NCBI RefSeq assembly: GCF_012726265.1
Contig: NZ_JAASAG010000003.1
Location: forward strand, 757,819 to 821,818
Direction: 5' to 3'
Source: Streptomyces sp. HNM0575
GTDB lineage: Bacteria > Actinomycetota > Actinomycetes > Streptomycetales > Streptomycetaceae
Length of the DNA: 64,000 nt
Within the stretch, counting starts at the first letter, position 1. Each line of letters starts with the position of its first letter. This document shows, in pieces, positions 9,548 through 18,840 of this stretch. The translations under genes and the position numbers were made by a program. A model generated the notes under the pieces. The model saw only the letters and a program-made list of their open reading frames with translations, was not told the DNA's origin and did not search any database.

Positions 9548-10450
9548 ATGGTGGGCATGCGGAGAACTGGAGCGGAAGCGCCGCGGAGCCTCAGGAATCA
9601 GGGACAGCCGAGCCGGGCACAGGCGGACGCGGCCGGGCCGGAGGGAGCGGCGAAACCGGCGGGAGCGGCGAAACCGGCGAGTGCGGAACCGGCGGGTGCG
9701 GCGAACTCGGCGGGAGCGGCAGCGGTGCGGGCGGCGAGGACGGCGGCGGCCGGTGCGGCGGCGCTCGCCCTCGCGGTGACGCTCGCCGCATGCGGCGGTG
9801 ATTCGCACGCGGCCAAGGCGCCGAGCGGTGGCCGGGCGTCCGGCGACGACGCCGCGCGCAAGACCGACCCGACCCGCGTCCCCGGTGTCGGCGACGCCCT
9901 GCACAAGGAGATCCCCGGAAAGTCCAGCCAGGTGGTGGCCGTCTACGGCGAGGGAAAGAACTCCGCCACGGCGACCGTGCGCCTCTTCAGCAAGAAGGGC
10001 GGGAAGTGGACCCGGGAGCGCAGCTGGCCGGCGCACAACGGACGCAGAGGCTGGACACGTGATCACCACGAGGACGACAAGCGCAGTCCCGTGGGCGTGT
10101 TCACGCTCACCGACGCGGGCGGGGTCAGCTCCGCGCCGGGCGCGAAGCTTCCGTACACCGCGAGCGCCGACTTCACCCCGCCCACGTACTGGCCGAAGCG
10201 CACCCGGCACGACTTCGACCACGTCATCGCCATCGACTACAACCGGGCCAAGGGCACCTCACCCCTCGATCCGACGCGGCCCCAGGGCCCTTCCAAGGGC
10301 GGGAGCATCTGGCTCCACCTGGATCACGGCAGCGGCACCTCCGGGTGCGTGAGCCTGCCGCGGGAGGGCATGGAGTATCTGCTGCGGACGCTGGACCCGG
10401 ACAAGCATCCGGCCGTGGTCATGGGGGACCGGGCGGACCTGTCCCGGTAG
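9548..10450 (+). CDS. L,D-transpeptidase (YkuD) lipoprotein
   Basis: A predicted exported enzyme with a YkuD catalytic domain, the fold that makes 3-3 cross-links in peptidoglycan or attaches proteins to it. A hydrophobic Ala/Leu stretch ends in the lipobox LAAC-GG, indicating a lipoprotein. The catalytic region contains HLDHGSGTSGC with the nucleophilic Cys at residue 267, close to the family's H...(S/T)xGC signature. From ATG 9548 the protein is 300 residues but starts with about 60 residues of Ala/Gly/Lys/Pro repeats before the signal. GTG 9725, with a GGGAG about 8 bases upstream, would give a normal signal peptide and may be the true start. It is divergent from the ABC pair. Confidence 0.8.
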   Translation: MVGMRRTGAEAPRSLRNQGQPSRAQADAAGPEGAAKPAGAAKPASAEPAGAANSAGAAAVRAARTAAAGAAALALAVTLAACGGDSHAAKAPSGGRASGDDAARKTDPTRVPGVGDALHKEIPGKSSQVVAVYGEGKNSATATVRLFSKKGGKWTRERSWPAHNGRRGWTRDHHEDDKRSPVGVFTLTDAGGVSSAPGAKLPYTASADFTPPTYWPKRTRHDFDHVIAIDYNRAKGTSPLDPTRPQGPSKGGSIWLHLDHGSGTSGCVSLPREGMEYLLRTLDPDKHPAVVMGDRADLSR

Positions 10451-10578
10451 CGGGCCCAGGGGAGCGGGCGCCGATCCTCGCGTGCGGCGTGCGGCTCCCC
10501 GACTCCCGCCCCGGAAAGGGGCGTTGACGGCCGCGACGGCCGACTCCGCGCGGCGGCAAGAGCTTTCAGAAAGTCGCT

Positions 10579-10628
10579 GGAAACGCTTGCGTCACCCCTT
10601 GACGTGCACACGAGTGCGACGGCAGGCT
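10579..10628 (+). promoter_or_regulatory. Alpha-amylase promoter with a LacI-type operator
   Basis: The sequence GGAAACGCTTGCG (10579-10591) resembles the pseudo-palindromic operators of LacI/GalR regulators such as Streptomyces MalR. Eight bases downstream is a -35 TTGACG (10599-10604), an 18-bp spacer and a -10-like CAGGCT (10623-10628). It fits maltose or glucose control of the amylase gene that starts at 10711. Inferred from sequence only. Confidence 0.5.
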
Positions 10629-10710
10629 CCCTCCCGAACCCCCCACGGCGGCCTGGCGCGTGGCTGCCCTTCATCGGCACCTGTGTGTCCGACGACGAAG
10701 GAGCCGCACG

Positions 10711-12081
10711 ATGATGACGAAGCGTCTGATCTGCGCGAGCACGGCCGCGGTCCTGGCGGCGGCAGGCATCACCGCCGTCACCGCATGGCCGTCCCAGGCC
10801 ACGCCCCCCGGTGAGAAGACCGTGACGGCAACGCTGTTCGAGAGGCCGTTCGCCGACGTGGGCAAGGCGTGCACGGACACGCTGGGCCCCGCCGGCTACG
10901 GCTATGTCGAGGTCTCACCGGCGAGCGAGCACATCAAGGGCGACCAGTGGTGGACTTCGTATCAGCCCGTCAGCTACAAGATCGCCGGCCGGCTCGGTGA
11001 CGCCGACGCGTTCAAGGGCATGGTCTCCGCCTGCCACGAGGCCGGGGTGAAGGTGATCGCCGACGCGGTGATCAACCACATGGCAGCCGACTCCGGCACG
11101 GGCACCGGCGGCACCCAGTACAGCAAGTACGACTACCAGGGCACCTACGGCGACTCTGACTTCCACGCCTGCCGCAAGGACATCTCCGACTACGGCGACC
11201 GGGAGAACGTGCAGACCTGCGAACTCGTCGGCCTGTCCGACCTCGACACCGGCAGCGACAAGGTGCGCTCCACCATCGCCGAATACCTGGACCGTCTGCG
11301 GGAGATGGGCGTCGACGGGTTCCGCATCGACGCCGCCAAGCACATGTCGGCCGACGACGTGAAAGCCGTCAAGGGCAAGATGGCCGACCCCGGCTTCTGG
11401 GTCTCGGAGGTGATCGCGGGCGACGATGAGGCCGTCCGGCCGGAGGAGTACACGGGCATCGGCGACGTGGACGAGTTCCGCTACGGCAAGCACCTCAAGA
11501 GCGCCCTCCAGAGCGGCGACGTCGGCAGCCTGAAGGACATCGCCGACGGGAAGCTGGACAGCGCGAACTCCCGTACGTTCGTGGACAACTGGGACACCGA
11601 GCGCAACGGCTCGACGCTCACGTACAAGGACGGCGATCTCTACAAGCTCGCCAACGCCTTCATGCTGGCCCATCCCTACGGTTCGCCGAACGTCTTCTCC
11701 GGCTACGAGTGGTCGGATGAGGACTCCGGCCCGCCCGACGGCGGCGACGGCTGGACCGGCATGCACGCCCAGCGCGAGATCACCGGCATGGTCGGCTTCC
11801 GCAACGCGGTCGGCGACGCCGAGCTGACCGACTGGTGGTCGGAGGGCACCGCCCTGTCCTTCGCGCGCAAGGGGAAGGGCTTCGTGGCGCTCAACGCCGG
11901 GGACGCCGCGACGAAGCGGACGTTCACGACGTCGCTGCCCGCCGGTACGTACTGCAACGTCGCGAAGGCCGCGCCCGACGAGTGCGACGGCAACACGGTA
12001 GAGGTCGGCGACGACGGCAAGGCCGAGGCGTCGGTCCCGGCGAAGGGCGTGCTGGCACTGCACGTGGGTGCCAAGTCGTAG
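10711..12081 (+). CDS. Secreted alpha-amylase (GH13)
   Basis: A 456-residue extracellular starch-degrading enzyme. The signal peptide has a hydrophobic core and cleavage around SQA-TPP. GH13 conserved regions are visible: DAVINH (region I), GFRIDAAKH with nucleophile Asp207 (II) and the Glu233 acid/base in WVSEVI (III). Region IV reads FVDNWD, with Asp295. The usual transition-state His of DNHD is Trp294 here. There is no C-terminal starch-binding CBM20; the protein ends after the small beta domain. ATG 10711 (a second ATG follows) has GAAGGAG about 7 bases upstream. It is preceded by a LacI-type operator and promoter and converges on the FAD dehydrogenase gene. Confidence 0.92.
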   Translation: MMTKRLICASTAAVLAAAGITAVTAWPSQATPPGEKTVTATLFERPFADVGKACTDTLGPAGYGYVEVSPASEHIKGDQWWTSYQPVSYKIAGRLGDADAFKGMVSACHEAGVKVIADAVINHMAADSGTGTGGTQYSKYDYQGTYGDSDFHACRKDISDYGDRENVQTCELVGLSDLDTGSDKVRSTIAEYLDRLREMGVDGFRIDAAKHMSADDVKAVKGKMADPGFWVSEVIAGDDEAVRPEEYTGIGDVDEFRYGKHLKSALQSGDVGSLKDIADGKLDSANSRTFVDNWDTERNGSTLTYKDGDLYKLANAFMLAHPYGSPNVFSGYEWSDEDSGPPDGGDGWTGMHAQREITGMVGFRNAVGDAELTDWWSEGTALSFARKGKGFVALNAGDAATKRTFTTSLPAGTYCNVAKAAPDECDGNTVEVGDDGKAEASVPAKGVLALHVGAKS

Positions 12082-12149
12082 GCCGCGCGGGGGCCGTGGC
12101 GCCGTGCCTGCCGTGCCCGGGGGAGTGGTGAACGGGCCGGCCCCCGGAC

Positions 12150-15113
12150 CTACTCGGGACGCGTCGCCCGTTCCAGCTCGGTGAGCACCGAGCGGTAGCC
12201 GCGGCCGCCCGTCGCCTGGTCCATGCCGACCTCGCACATCCGGTTCGCCGACAGATACGCGTCGAAGTCCCGCGCGCCGACCTCGGCGGCCTCACGCGCG
12301 GCCGCGGAGGCGGTCAGCTCCTTGTGCAGCATGCCGCGGTCGCCCGCGAAGCCGCAGCAGCGCGCGTCCACGGGGACGACGACCTCCTCCGCGCACGCCT
12401 CCGCCACCGTACGCAACTGCTCGCTCCCGCCCAGGTGTTGCATGGAACAGGTCGGGTGGAGCACCGCCGAGCCCGTGCGCCTCTCCACCGTCAGCCGCGG
12501 CAGCAGCTCCTGCGCCGCCCACGCGACGGAGTCGACGACCGTCATCCGCTCGTGCAGCTTGCGGTTCGCGGCCGTCAGATACGGCACGACCTCCTCGCCG
12601 AGGCCCAGCGTGCAGGAGGAGGCGTCCACGACCAGCGGCAGTTCACCGCCGTCGGTCCAGCGCCAGGCGGCCTCCACGATCCGGTTGGCCATCAGGGCGT
12701 TCCCCGCCTCGTAGCCCTTGGAGTGCCAGATCGTCGCGCAGCAGGTGCCCGTGACGTCCTCCGGGATCCACACCGGCCGTCCCGCACGCGCCGAGACGAT
12801 CACCATGGACTCGGGCAGCGAGGGGCCCTCGTATCCGTCCGGTTCGCCGAAGATCCGGTTCACGCACGCCGGGTAGTAGACGGCGGCAGCGCCGTGACGG
12901 TCCGTGGCGGGCAGCCGCTTCGCCGCCGCCGAGGGGAGCTGAGGCAGCCACTCCGGTACGAGATCGGGGCGTACGGCCTTGCGTGCCGCGCCCGTCAGCG
13001 ACTCCAGCAGCCGCTCGCCGCGTCGCGGCATGACCTTGCGCCGCAGTCCGTCCGCGGCGGCCACCGCCAGCCTCGCCGACCTCTCCACGAGACGGAAGCG
13101 GCGGGCTGCGCGCTCGGCGTTGCGCTCCTCGCGCGGCGAGTGCCGCCGGTGACGGAAGTCCTTCATCATCGCGCCGGTGTCGATGCCGACGGGACACGCC
13201 AGGGCACACGTCGAGTCGCCGGCGCACGTGTCGACGGCGTCGTAGCCGTAGCTGGCCAGCAGGCTGTCGTTCACGGCGGACCCGGCGGGCTGGCGCAGCA
13301 TCTCGCGGCGCAGCACGATGCGCTGGCGCGGTGTGGTCGTCAAGTCCCCGCTGGGGCAGGCCGGTTCGCAGAAGCCGCACTCGATGCAGGGATCCGCGAC
13401 CGCCTCGACCTTCGGGATCGACTTCAGGCCGCGTAGATGGGCCTTCGGGTCGTGGTCCAGCAGTACGCGCGGAGCCAGCACCCCTTCCGGGTCGACGGTC
13501 TGCTTGATCCGCCACATCAGCTCGGTGGCACGCTCGCCCCACTCCAGCTTCAGGAAGGGAGCGATGTTGCGCCCGGTGGCGTGCTCGGCCTTGAGCGAAC
13601 CGTCGAAGCGCTCGACGGTCAGCCGGCAGAAGTCGTCCATGAACGCGGCATAGCGCGCCACGTCCCCTTCCTTGGCGGCGTCGAACGCGAGCAGGAAGTG
13701 CAGATTGCCGTGGGCAGCGTGCCCGGCGACTGCGGCGTCGAAGCCGTGCCGCTCCTGGAGCGCCAGCAGCGACTCACAGGCCTCCGCGAGCCTGGAGGGC
13801 GGCACCGCGAAGTCCTCGGTGATCAGCGTCGTACCGGAGGGGCGGGAGCCGCCGACCGCGGAGACGAAGGCCTTGCGCGCCTTCCAGTAGAAGCCGATGG
13901 TCTTCGGGTCCCGTGTGAAGGCGTTCGTCACCGACGGTACGGGCGCGACGAGTTCGAGCTCAGCCAGCACCGCGGCGGCCTCCCGTTCCCTTTCCTCCTG
14001 CGCCTCCTCGTCCGGCGACCTGAACTCCACCAGCAGCGCCGCCGTCTCCTTCGGCAGCTCCGCCCAGTCCCGGGGTACGCCCGCGACGCTGACCGAGGCG
14101 CGCAGCGTGTTGCCGTCCATCAGCTCGACCGCCATGGCACCGGCCTCGTTGAAGCGGGGCACCGCGGCGGCGGCAGCGGCGAGCGAGGGGAAGAAGAGCA
14201 GCCCCGTCGACGTACGCCGGTGCAGCGGCAGCGTGTCGAAGACGACCTCGGAGATGAAGCCGAGCGTCCCCTCCGAACCGACGGCGAGCCCGCGCAGGAT
14301 GCTCACCGGGGTGCTGGCGTCGAGGAAGGCGTCGAGGCGGTAGCCGTTGGTGTTCTTCAGCTCGTACTTCGCGCGGATGCGCGCCGTGAGCTCCGCGTCC
14401 GCCTCGATCTCCGCCTTCAGCGCCAACAGCCCCTCGCACAGGGCGGGTTCGGCGCGTGCCAGCTTCTCGTCGGCGTCCGGGTCGCCGGTGTCGACGACCG
14501 TGCCCGACGGCAGCACGAGGGTGAGGGAGGCGACGGTGCGATACGAGTTGCGGGTGGTGCCGGCCGTCATCCCGGAGGCGTTGTTGGCGACCACGCCGCC
14601 GACGGTGCAGGCGATGGCGCTCGCCGGGTCCGGGCCGATCAGCCTCCCGTACGGGGCGAGCGCGGCGTTGGCCCGCACCACCGTCGTACCCGGCCCGATG
14701 CGGGCACGGGCACCGTCCTCGCCGAGCACCTCCACGCCCGCCCAGTGCCGGCGCACGTCGACCAGGATGTCCTCGCCCTGCGCCTGCCCGTTCAGCGAGG
14801 TGCCCGCCGCGCGGAAGACGACCTGACGGCCGTGGGCGCGCGCGTAGGACAGCACTTTCGAGACGTCGTCCGCGTCCTCGGCGACCACGACGACCTGCGG
14901 CACGAAGCGGTACGGGCTGGCGTCGGAGGCGTAACGCACCAGGTCCGAGACCTTCCACAGCACCTTCTCCTCGCCCAGCAGCCGGGCCAGGCCGCCGCGC
15001 AGCGGCTGGGGCGTGCCGCCCGCCAGGCCCTCCGGGACGCGGTCGTGCGCGGGCACGTGACCGGCGTACGGGCGGGGCCGCAGCGCGCCGTGTCCTGGGT
15101 CGAGCAGCGGCAT
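12150..15113 (-). CDS. FAD-linked oxidase fused to Fe-S/CCG domains (D-2-hydroxyacid dehydrogenase type)
   Basis: A 987-residue fusion of GlcD-like and GlpC-like halves, the arrangement of quinone-linked D-lactate or D-2-hydroxyacid dehydrogenases. The N-terminal part has the FAD_binding_4 domain (FRAAGTSLNGQ near residue 100) and the FAD-oxidase C domain. Two ferredoxin-type clusters follow: CIECGFCEPACP near residue 575 and CAGDSTCALACP near residue 627. Then come the cysteine-rich CCG repeats (HPTCSMQHLG, CCGFAGD). ATG 15113 has AGGAGAG at good spacing; upstream open sequence is not protein-like. The role is electron transfer from a D-hydroxyacid to the respiratory chain; the exact substrate cannot be read from sequence. 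Confidence 0.9.
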   Translation of the reverse strand: MPLLDPGHGALRPRPYAGHVPAHDRVPEGLAGGTPQPLRGGLARLLGEEKVLWKVSDLVRYASDASPYRFVPQVVVVAEDADDVSKVLSYARAHGRQVVFRAAGTSLNGQAQGEDILVDVRRHWAGVEVLGEDGARARIGPGTTVVRANAALAPYGRLIGPDPASAIACTVGGVVANNASGMTAGTTRNSYRTVASLTLVLPSGTVVDTGDPDADEKLARAEPALCEGLLALKAEIEADAELTARIRAKYELKNTNGYRLDAFLDASTPVSILRGLAVGSEGTLGFISEVVFDTLPLHRRTSTGLLFFPSLAAAAAAVPRFNEAGAMAVELMDGNTLRASVSVAGVPRDWAELPKETAALLVEFRSPDEEAQEEREREAAAVLAELELVAPVPSVTNAFTRDPKTIGFYWKARKAFVSAVGGSRPSGTTLITEDFAVPPSRLAEACESLLALQERHGFDAAVAGHAAHGNLHFLLAFDAAKEGDVARYAAFMDDFCRLTVERFDGSLKAEHATGRNIAPFLKLEWGERATELMWRIKQTVDPEGVLAPRVLLDHDPKAHLRGLKSIPKVEAVADPCIECGFCEPACPSGDLTTTPRQRIVLRREMLRQPAGSAVNDSLLASYGYDAVDTCAGDSTCALACPVGIDTGAMMKDFRHRRHSPREERNAERAARRFRLVERSARLAVAAADGLRRKVMPRRGERLLESLTGAARKAVRPDLVPEWLPQLPSAAAKRLPATDRHGAAAVYYPACVNRIFGEPDGYEGPSLPESMVIVSARAGRPVWIPEDVTGTCCATIWHSKGYEAGNALMANRIVEAAWRWTDGGELPLVVDASSCTLGLGEEVVPYLTAANRKLHERMTVVDSVAWAAQELLPRLTVERRTGSAVLHPTCSMQHLGGSEQLRTVAEACAEEVVVPVDARCCGFAGDRGMLHKELTASAAAREAAEVGARDFDAYLSANRMCEVGMDQATGGRGYRSVLTELERATRPE

Positions 15114-15343
15114 GTTCTCTCCTGGATGGACGCGTACGGACGGATGTGCGGCCCATGCTAGGGGGCCGGTCCCGGACAGCGGCCGGGGCCGGATCGGCCG
15201 TACGGGCACCCGCGGGCCGGCGCGTAGTCTCGAAGGACTGTGTGCATGCGGGTCCGGCCCGTCCTGGAAGCTCCGCCTCCGTGAGCCCGGTCCGGTACGG
15301 GCCGCCCGCAGACCCGGCACCCACCCCCGGCGAGAGGAGCCCG

Positions 15344-17269
15344 TTGCAACGCGACGACATCGACTGGAAGCGGCGCGCGGACGGCGACACCGCGGCTCAG
15401 CCGCCCCGTCAGGTGAGGCGCATCCTGCGCATCTTCCGCCCCTACCGGGGCCGGCTCGGCGTCGTCGGACTGCTGGTCGGCGCGTCCTCACTGGTGTCCG
15501 TCGCGTCGCCGTTCCTGCTCCGCGAGATCCTCGACGTCGCCATTCCCGACCGGCGCACCGGCCTGCTGAGCCTGCTCGCGCTCGGCCTGATCGGCATCGC
15601 CGTCATGAGCAGCGTCTTCAACGTGCTCCAGACGTATCTGTCCACCACCGTCGGGCAGCGCGTCATGCACGACCTGCGTACCGACGTCTACGCCAAGCTC
15701 CAGCGGATGCCGCTGGCGTTCTTCACCCGCACCCGCACCGGCGAGGTGCAGTCCCGCATCGCCAACGACATCGGCGGCATGCAGGCCACCGTCACCTCCA
15801 CCGCGACCTCGCTCGTCTCCAACCTCACGGGCGTCGTCGCCGCGGTCGTCGCCATGCTCGCCCTGGACTGGCGGCTGACGGTCGCCTCGCTGCTGCTCCT
15901 GCCGCTCTTCGTCTGGGTCAGCCGCCGCGTCGGACGGGAGCGCAAGCGCATCACCACGCAGCGGCAGGCGCAGATGGCCGCGATGTCCGCCCTCGTCACC
16001 GAGTCGCTGTCCGTCAGCGGCATCCTGCTGGGACGCACGATGGGCCGCGCCGACTCCCTCACCCGGCACTTCGCGGACGAGTCGGAGCGGCTGGTGGAGC
16101 TGGAGGTCCGCTCCCACATGGCGGGCCGCTGGCGGATGTCCACTATCGGCATCGTCATGGGCGCCATCCCCGCGCTGCTGTACTGGACGGCCGGGATGCT
16201 CGTCCACTTCGGCGGGCCGGGCTTCTCCATCGGCACCCTCGTCGCCTTCGTCACCCTCCAGCAGGGGCTGCTGCGGCCCACGGTCTCCCTGCTGTCGACG
16301 GGCGTAGAGATGCAGACGTCGCTCGCCCTCTTCCAGCGCATCTTCGAATACCTCGATCTGCCCGTGGACATCGAGGAGCCCGCGCATCCCACCGGGCTGG
16401 AGCACGTACGGGGCGAAGTCCGCTTCGAGCACGTCGACTTCGCCTACGGCGGCGAGGACGCGCCCGCGACGCTGCACGGCATCGACCTCACCGTCCCCCG
16501 TGGCACCTCGCTCGCCGTCGTCGGGGCCACCGGCTCGGGGAAGACCACGCTCGGGCATCTCGTACCGCGCCTGTACGACGTCACCCGCGGCCGGGTCACC
16601 ATAGACGGCGTCGACGTGCGCGATCTCGCCTTCGACACCCTCTCCCGGGCCGTCGGCGTCGTCTCGCAGGAGACGTACCTCTTCCACGCCTCCGTCGCCG
16701 ACAACCTGCGGTTCGCCAAGCCCGACGCGACCCGCGAGGAACTGCGAGCCGCCACCCGCGCCGCCCAGATCCACGACCACATCGCGGCGCTGCCCGACGG
16801 CTACGACACCCTCGTCGGGGAGCGCGGCCACCGCTTCTCCGGCGGCGAGAAGCAGCGCCTCGCCCTCGCCCGCACGATCCTGCGCGACCCGCCCGTGCTG
16901 ATCCTCGACGAGGCGACGAGCGCGCTCGACACCCGTACCGAACGCGACGTGCAGCGGGCCGTCGACGCGCTGTCCGCGGGCCGCACCACGATCACCATCG
17001 CCCACCGGCTCTCCACGGTCAGGGACGCCGACCAGATCGTCGTGCTCGACGGCGGACGCATCGCGGAGCGCGGCACCCACGCCCAACTCCTCGCGGCGGA
17101 CGGGCGGTACGCGGCTCTCGTGCGGCGGGACGCCCGCGTCGCGGCCGCACCCGGCGGCGCACAGGACGGTACGGAGGCGCCCGCAACGGCTCGGGCCGGG
17201 TCCGCGCCCGCGCCCCCTCCCGCGCAGAGTGGCCCGCCGGCGGATCCGGCCGACGCACCCGTGCCCTGA
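15344..17269 (+). CDS. ABC exporter, MsbA-like half-transporter
   Basis: A 641-residue homodimer-type exporter. The six-helix membrane domain spans about residues 30-320 and the ATPase domain about 345-590. All ATP-binding motifs are normal: Walker A GATGSGKTT, signature FSGGEKQRLALAR, Walker B VLILDEATSALD and H-loop AHRLST. The C-terminal 50 residues are Ala/Pro-rich. I selected TTG 15344, just after GAGAGGAG, because the product then starts with Q-R-D-D-I-D-W before the first helix. GTG 15281 is an alternative. It is divergent from the dehydrogenase gene. The substrate is unknown. Unlike the 5-9 kb pair, it needs no partner for a complete ATP site. Confidence 0.87.
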   Translation: MQRDDIDWKRRADGDTAAQPPRQVRRILRIFRPYRGRLGVVGLLVGASSLVSVASPFLLREILDVAIPDRRTGLLSLLALGLIGIAVMSSVFNVLQTYLSTTVGQRVMHDLRTDVYAKLQRMPLAFFTRTRTGEVQSRIANDIGGMQATVTSTATSLVSNLTGVVAAVVAMLALDWRLTVASLLLLPLFVWVSRRVGRERKRITTQRQAQMAAMSALVTESLSVSGILLGRTMGRADSLTRHFADESERLVELEVRSHMAGRWRMSTIGIVMGAIPALLYWTAGMLVHFGGPGFSIGTLVAFVTLQQGLLRPTVSLLSTGVEMQTSLALFQRIFEYLDLPVDIEEPAHPTGLEHVRGEVRFEHVDFAYGGEDAPATLHGIDLTVPRGTSLAVVGATGSGKTTLGHLVPRLYDVTRGRVTIDGVDVRDLAFDTLSRAVGVVSQETYLFHASVADNLRFAKPDATREELRAATRAAQIHDHIAALPDGYDTLVGERGHRFSGGEKQRLALARTILRDPPVLILDEATSALDTRTERDVQRAVDALSAGRTTITIAHRLSTVRDADQIVVLDGGRIAERGTHAQLLAADGRYAALVRRDARVAAAPGGAQDGTEAPATARAGSAPAPPPAQSGPPADPADAPVP

Positions 17270-17400
17270 GGGGCGCGCACGGCACGCAGGGCACGGCACG
17301 GCGCGCACTGCACGGGCCGCGCGATACCGCGACCGACCCCGCGACCGGCCGCCGTGACCACCGTCCCCGCCTCGGCCGCGGCGGGTTTCGTGAGCATGCA

Positions 17401-17424
17401 TTCACACACGTGTGCCCACGTGAA
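17401..17424. promoter_or_regulatory. Candidate operator upstream of the MFS gene
   Basis: A perfect 10-bp palindrome CACACGTGTG (17405-17414) lies inside a larger TTCAC...GTGAA inverted repeat (17401-17424) that also contains a second CACGTG. It ends 20 bp before the MFS start codon, where a bound repressor would block expression. No adjacent regulator gene is visible, so its cognate factor is unknown. Confidence 0.35.
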
Positions 17425-17444
17425 TTCTGGGGAGATGACGGCTC

Positions 17445-18752
17445 ATGACGCAGCCCACCGATGCCGCGGGGCCCGCGAAGCAGACCGGCGAGGCCCGGCG
17501 CATGCGCTCGGGCCGCCAACTGCTCGCAGCCTCCGTAGGCAACGCCGTCGAGTGGTACGACTGGCTCGCCTACACCTTCCTCGCCACCTTCATCGCCGAC
17601 GAGATCTTCCCCAAGGGCGCGGACGACTCCCTCGTCCCGCTGCTGGCGACGTTCGCCGTCTTCGCCGTCGGCTTCTTCATGCGCCCCATCGGCGGGCTGC
17701 TGCTCGGGGTCATCGCCGACCGCAGCGGACGTCGCGCCGCGCTGACAGCCACCATCCTGCTGATGGGCGGCAGCAGCCTCCTGCTGGCGCTCACCCCGAC
17801 CTACGCCGCGGCCGGGCTGCTCGGCCCCGTCGTGCTCGTCGTCGCCCGGCTGCTCCAAGGGCTGTCCGTGGGCGGCGAGTTCGCCGCAGCCACCACCTTC
17901 CTCGTGGAGTCCGCGGGGCCGGGCCGGCGCGGGCTGTTCTCCAGCTTCCAGTACGTCTCGACCACCGTCGGGCAGCTCATCGCCTCCGGCGTCACCGCGC
18001 TGCTCGTGGCCCGTGTCGACGACGCGGCGATGCACCAGTGGGGCTGGCGCGCGGCCTTCGTCTTCGGGGCGGTGCTCAGCCTCGCCGGCTTCTGGATCAG
18101 GCGCAGCTCGCAGGAGACCCGCAGCGCCGAGCAGCAGGCCGGGCCGCGGCCCGGGCTCTTCGAGGCGCTCCGCACCCACCCGCGCGAGTCGCTGCTGATC
18201 TGCGGCATCACCACGGGCGCCACCATCGCCTACTACACCTGGACCTCGTACCTTCCGACGTACGCCCAGGTCAACGTCGGCTTCGACAAGGGCGATTCGC
18301 TCCTGATCGGCACCATCTCGCTGGCGTTCTTCGCCGTGCTGCAACCGCTGGGCGGCATGCTCTCCGACCGCGTCGGACGCAAGCCGCTGCTGCTCGTCTT
18401 CTCCGTGGGCTTCGCCGTGCTGTGCGTGCCGCTGCTGAACTCGATCACCAAGTCCTTCACCTCGCTGCTGCTCGTGCAGTGCGCGGGCATGATCCTGCTC
18501 ACCGGCTACACGTCGATCGCCGCCGCGGTCAACGCAGAGGTCTTCCCCGCACGGGTACGCGCCTCGGGCATCGGCTTCCCGTACTCGGCGACGGTCGCCC
18601 TCTTCGGCGGCACCGCCCCGTACATGGGCACCCTCTTCAAGGACCTGGGCCGCCCCGGCGCCTTCCCCTGGTACGTGGCGGTGCTGTGCCTGATCTCCGC
18701 GGCGGTGTACGTGAAGCTCCCGGAAGGCGCGAAGAAGCCGCTGGAGCGATAG
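17445..18752 (+). CDS. MFS transporter, metabolite:H+ symporter (MHS/ProP-KgtP-like) family
   Basis: A 435-residue, 12-helix permease of the MHS group, whose members import small acids and zwitterions such as alpha-ketoglutarate, citrate, proline or betaine. The family start NAVEWYDW is at about residue 34. The loop 2-3 signature is DRSGRR and the second-half counterpart is DRVGRK. ATG 17445 has GGGGAG about 10 bases upstream. A palindromic operator candidate sits directly before it. It converges on the VanX-like gene across a 21-bp tandem repeat. The transported compound cannot be assigned. Confidence 0.87.
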   Translation: MTQPTDAAGPAKQTGEARRMRSGRQLLAASVGNAVEWYDWLAYTFLATFIADEIFPKGADDSLVPLLATFAVFAVGFFMRPIGGLLLGVIADRSGRRAALTATILLMGGSSLLLALTPTYAAAGLLGPVVLVVARLLQGLSVGGEFAAATTFLVESAGPGRRGLFSSFQYVSTTVGQLIASGVTALLVARVDDAAMHQWGWRAAFVFGAVLSLAGFWIRRSSQETRSAEQQAGPRPGLFEALRTHPRESLLICGITTGATIAYYTWTSYLPTYAQVNVGFDKGDSLLIGTISLAFFAVLQPLGGMLSDRVGRKPLLLVFSVGFAVLCVPLLNSITKSFTSLLLVQCAGMILLTGYTSIAAAVNAEVFPARVRASGIGFPYSATVALFGGTAPYMGTLFKDLGRPGAFPWYVAVLCLISAAVYVKLPEGAKKPLER

Positions 18753-18778
18753 CGGCGCACCGCCGCGGGCGGGCGGCT

Positions 18779-18840
18779 GGTGCGGCCCCGTTCACACCTG
18801 GTGCGGCCCCGTTCACACCTGGTGCGGCCCGGTTCACACC
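18779..18840. repeat. Three tandem copies of a 21-bp unit
   Basis: The unit GGTGCGGCCCCGTTCACACCT is repeated three times with a 21-bp period; ttcacacc recurs at 18791, 18812 and 18833. Each unit has short GGTG/CACC inverted ends. It fills the gap between two convergent genes, and its last copy forms the stop end of the VanX-like gene. Confidence 0.85.

Noticed and set aside
12324..15161. Plus-strand open frames opposite the FAD/Fe-S dehydrogenase
   Set aside because: The minus-strand gene has clear FAD, ferredoxin and CCG motifs and a good ribosome site; the opposite frames are compositional shadows.
15242..15343. Earlier starts for the MsbA-like ABC gene
   Set aside because: The extra residues are Pro/Arg-rich and lack a strong ribosome site compared with TTG 15344; GTG 15281 is kept only as an alternative.
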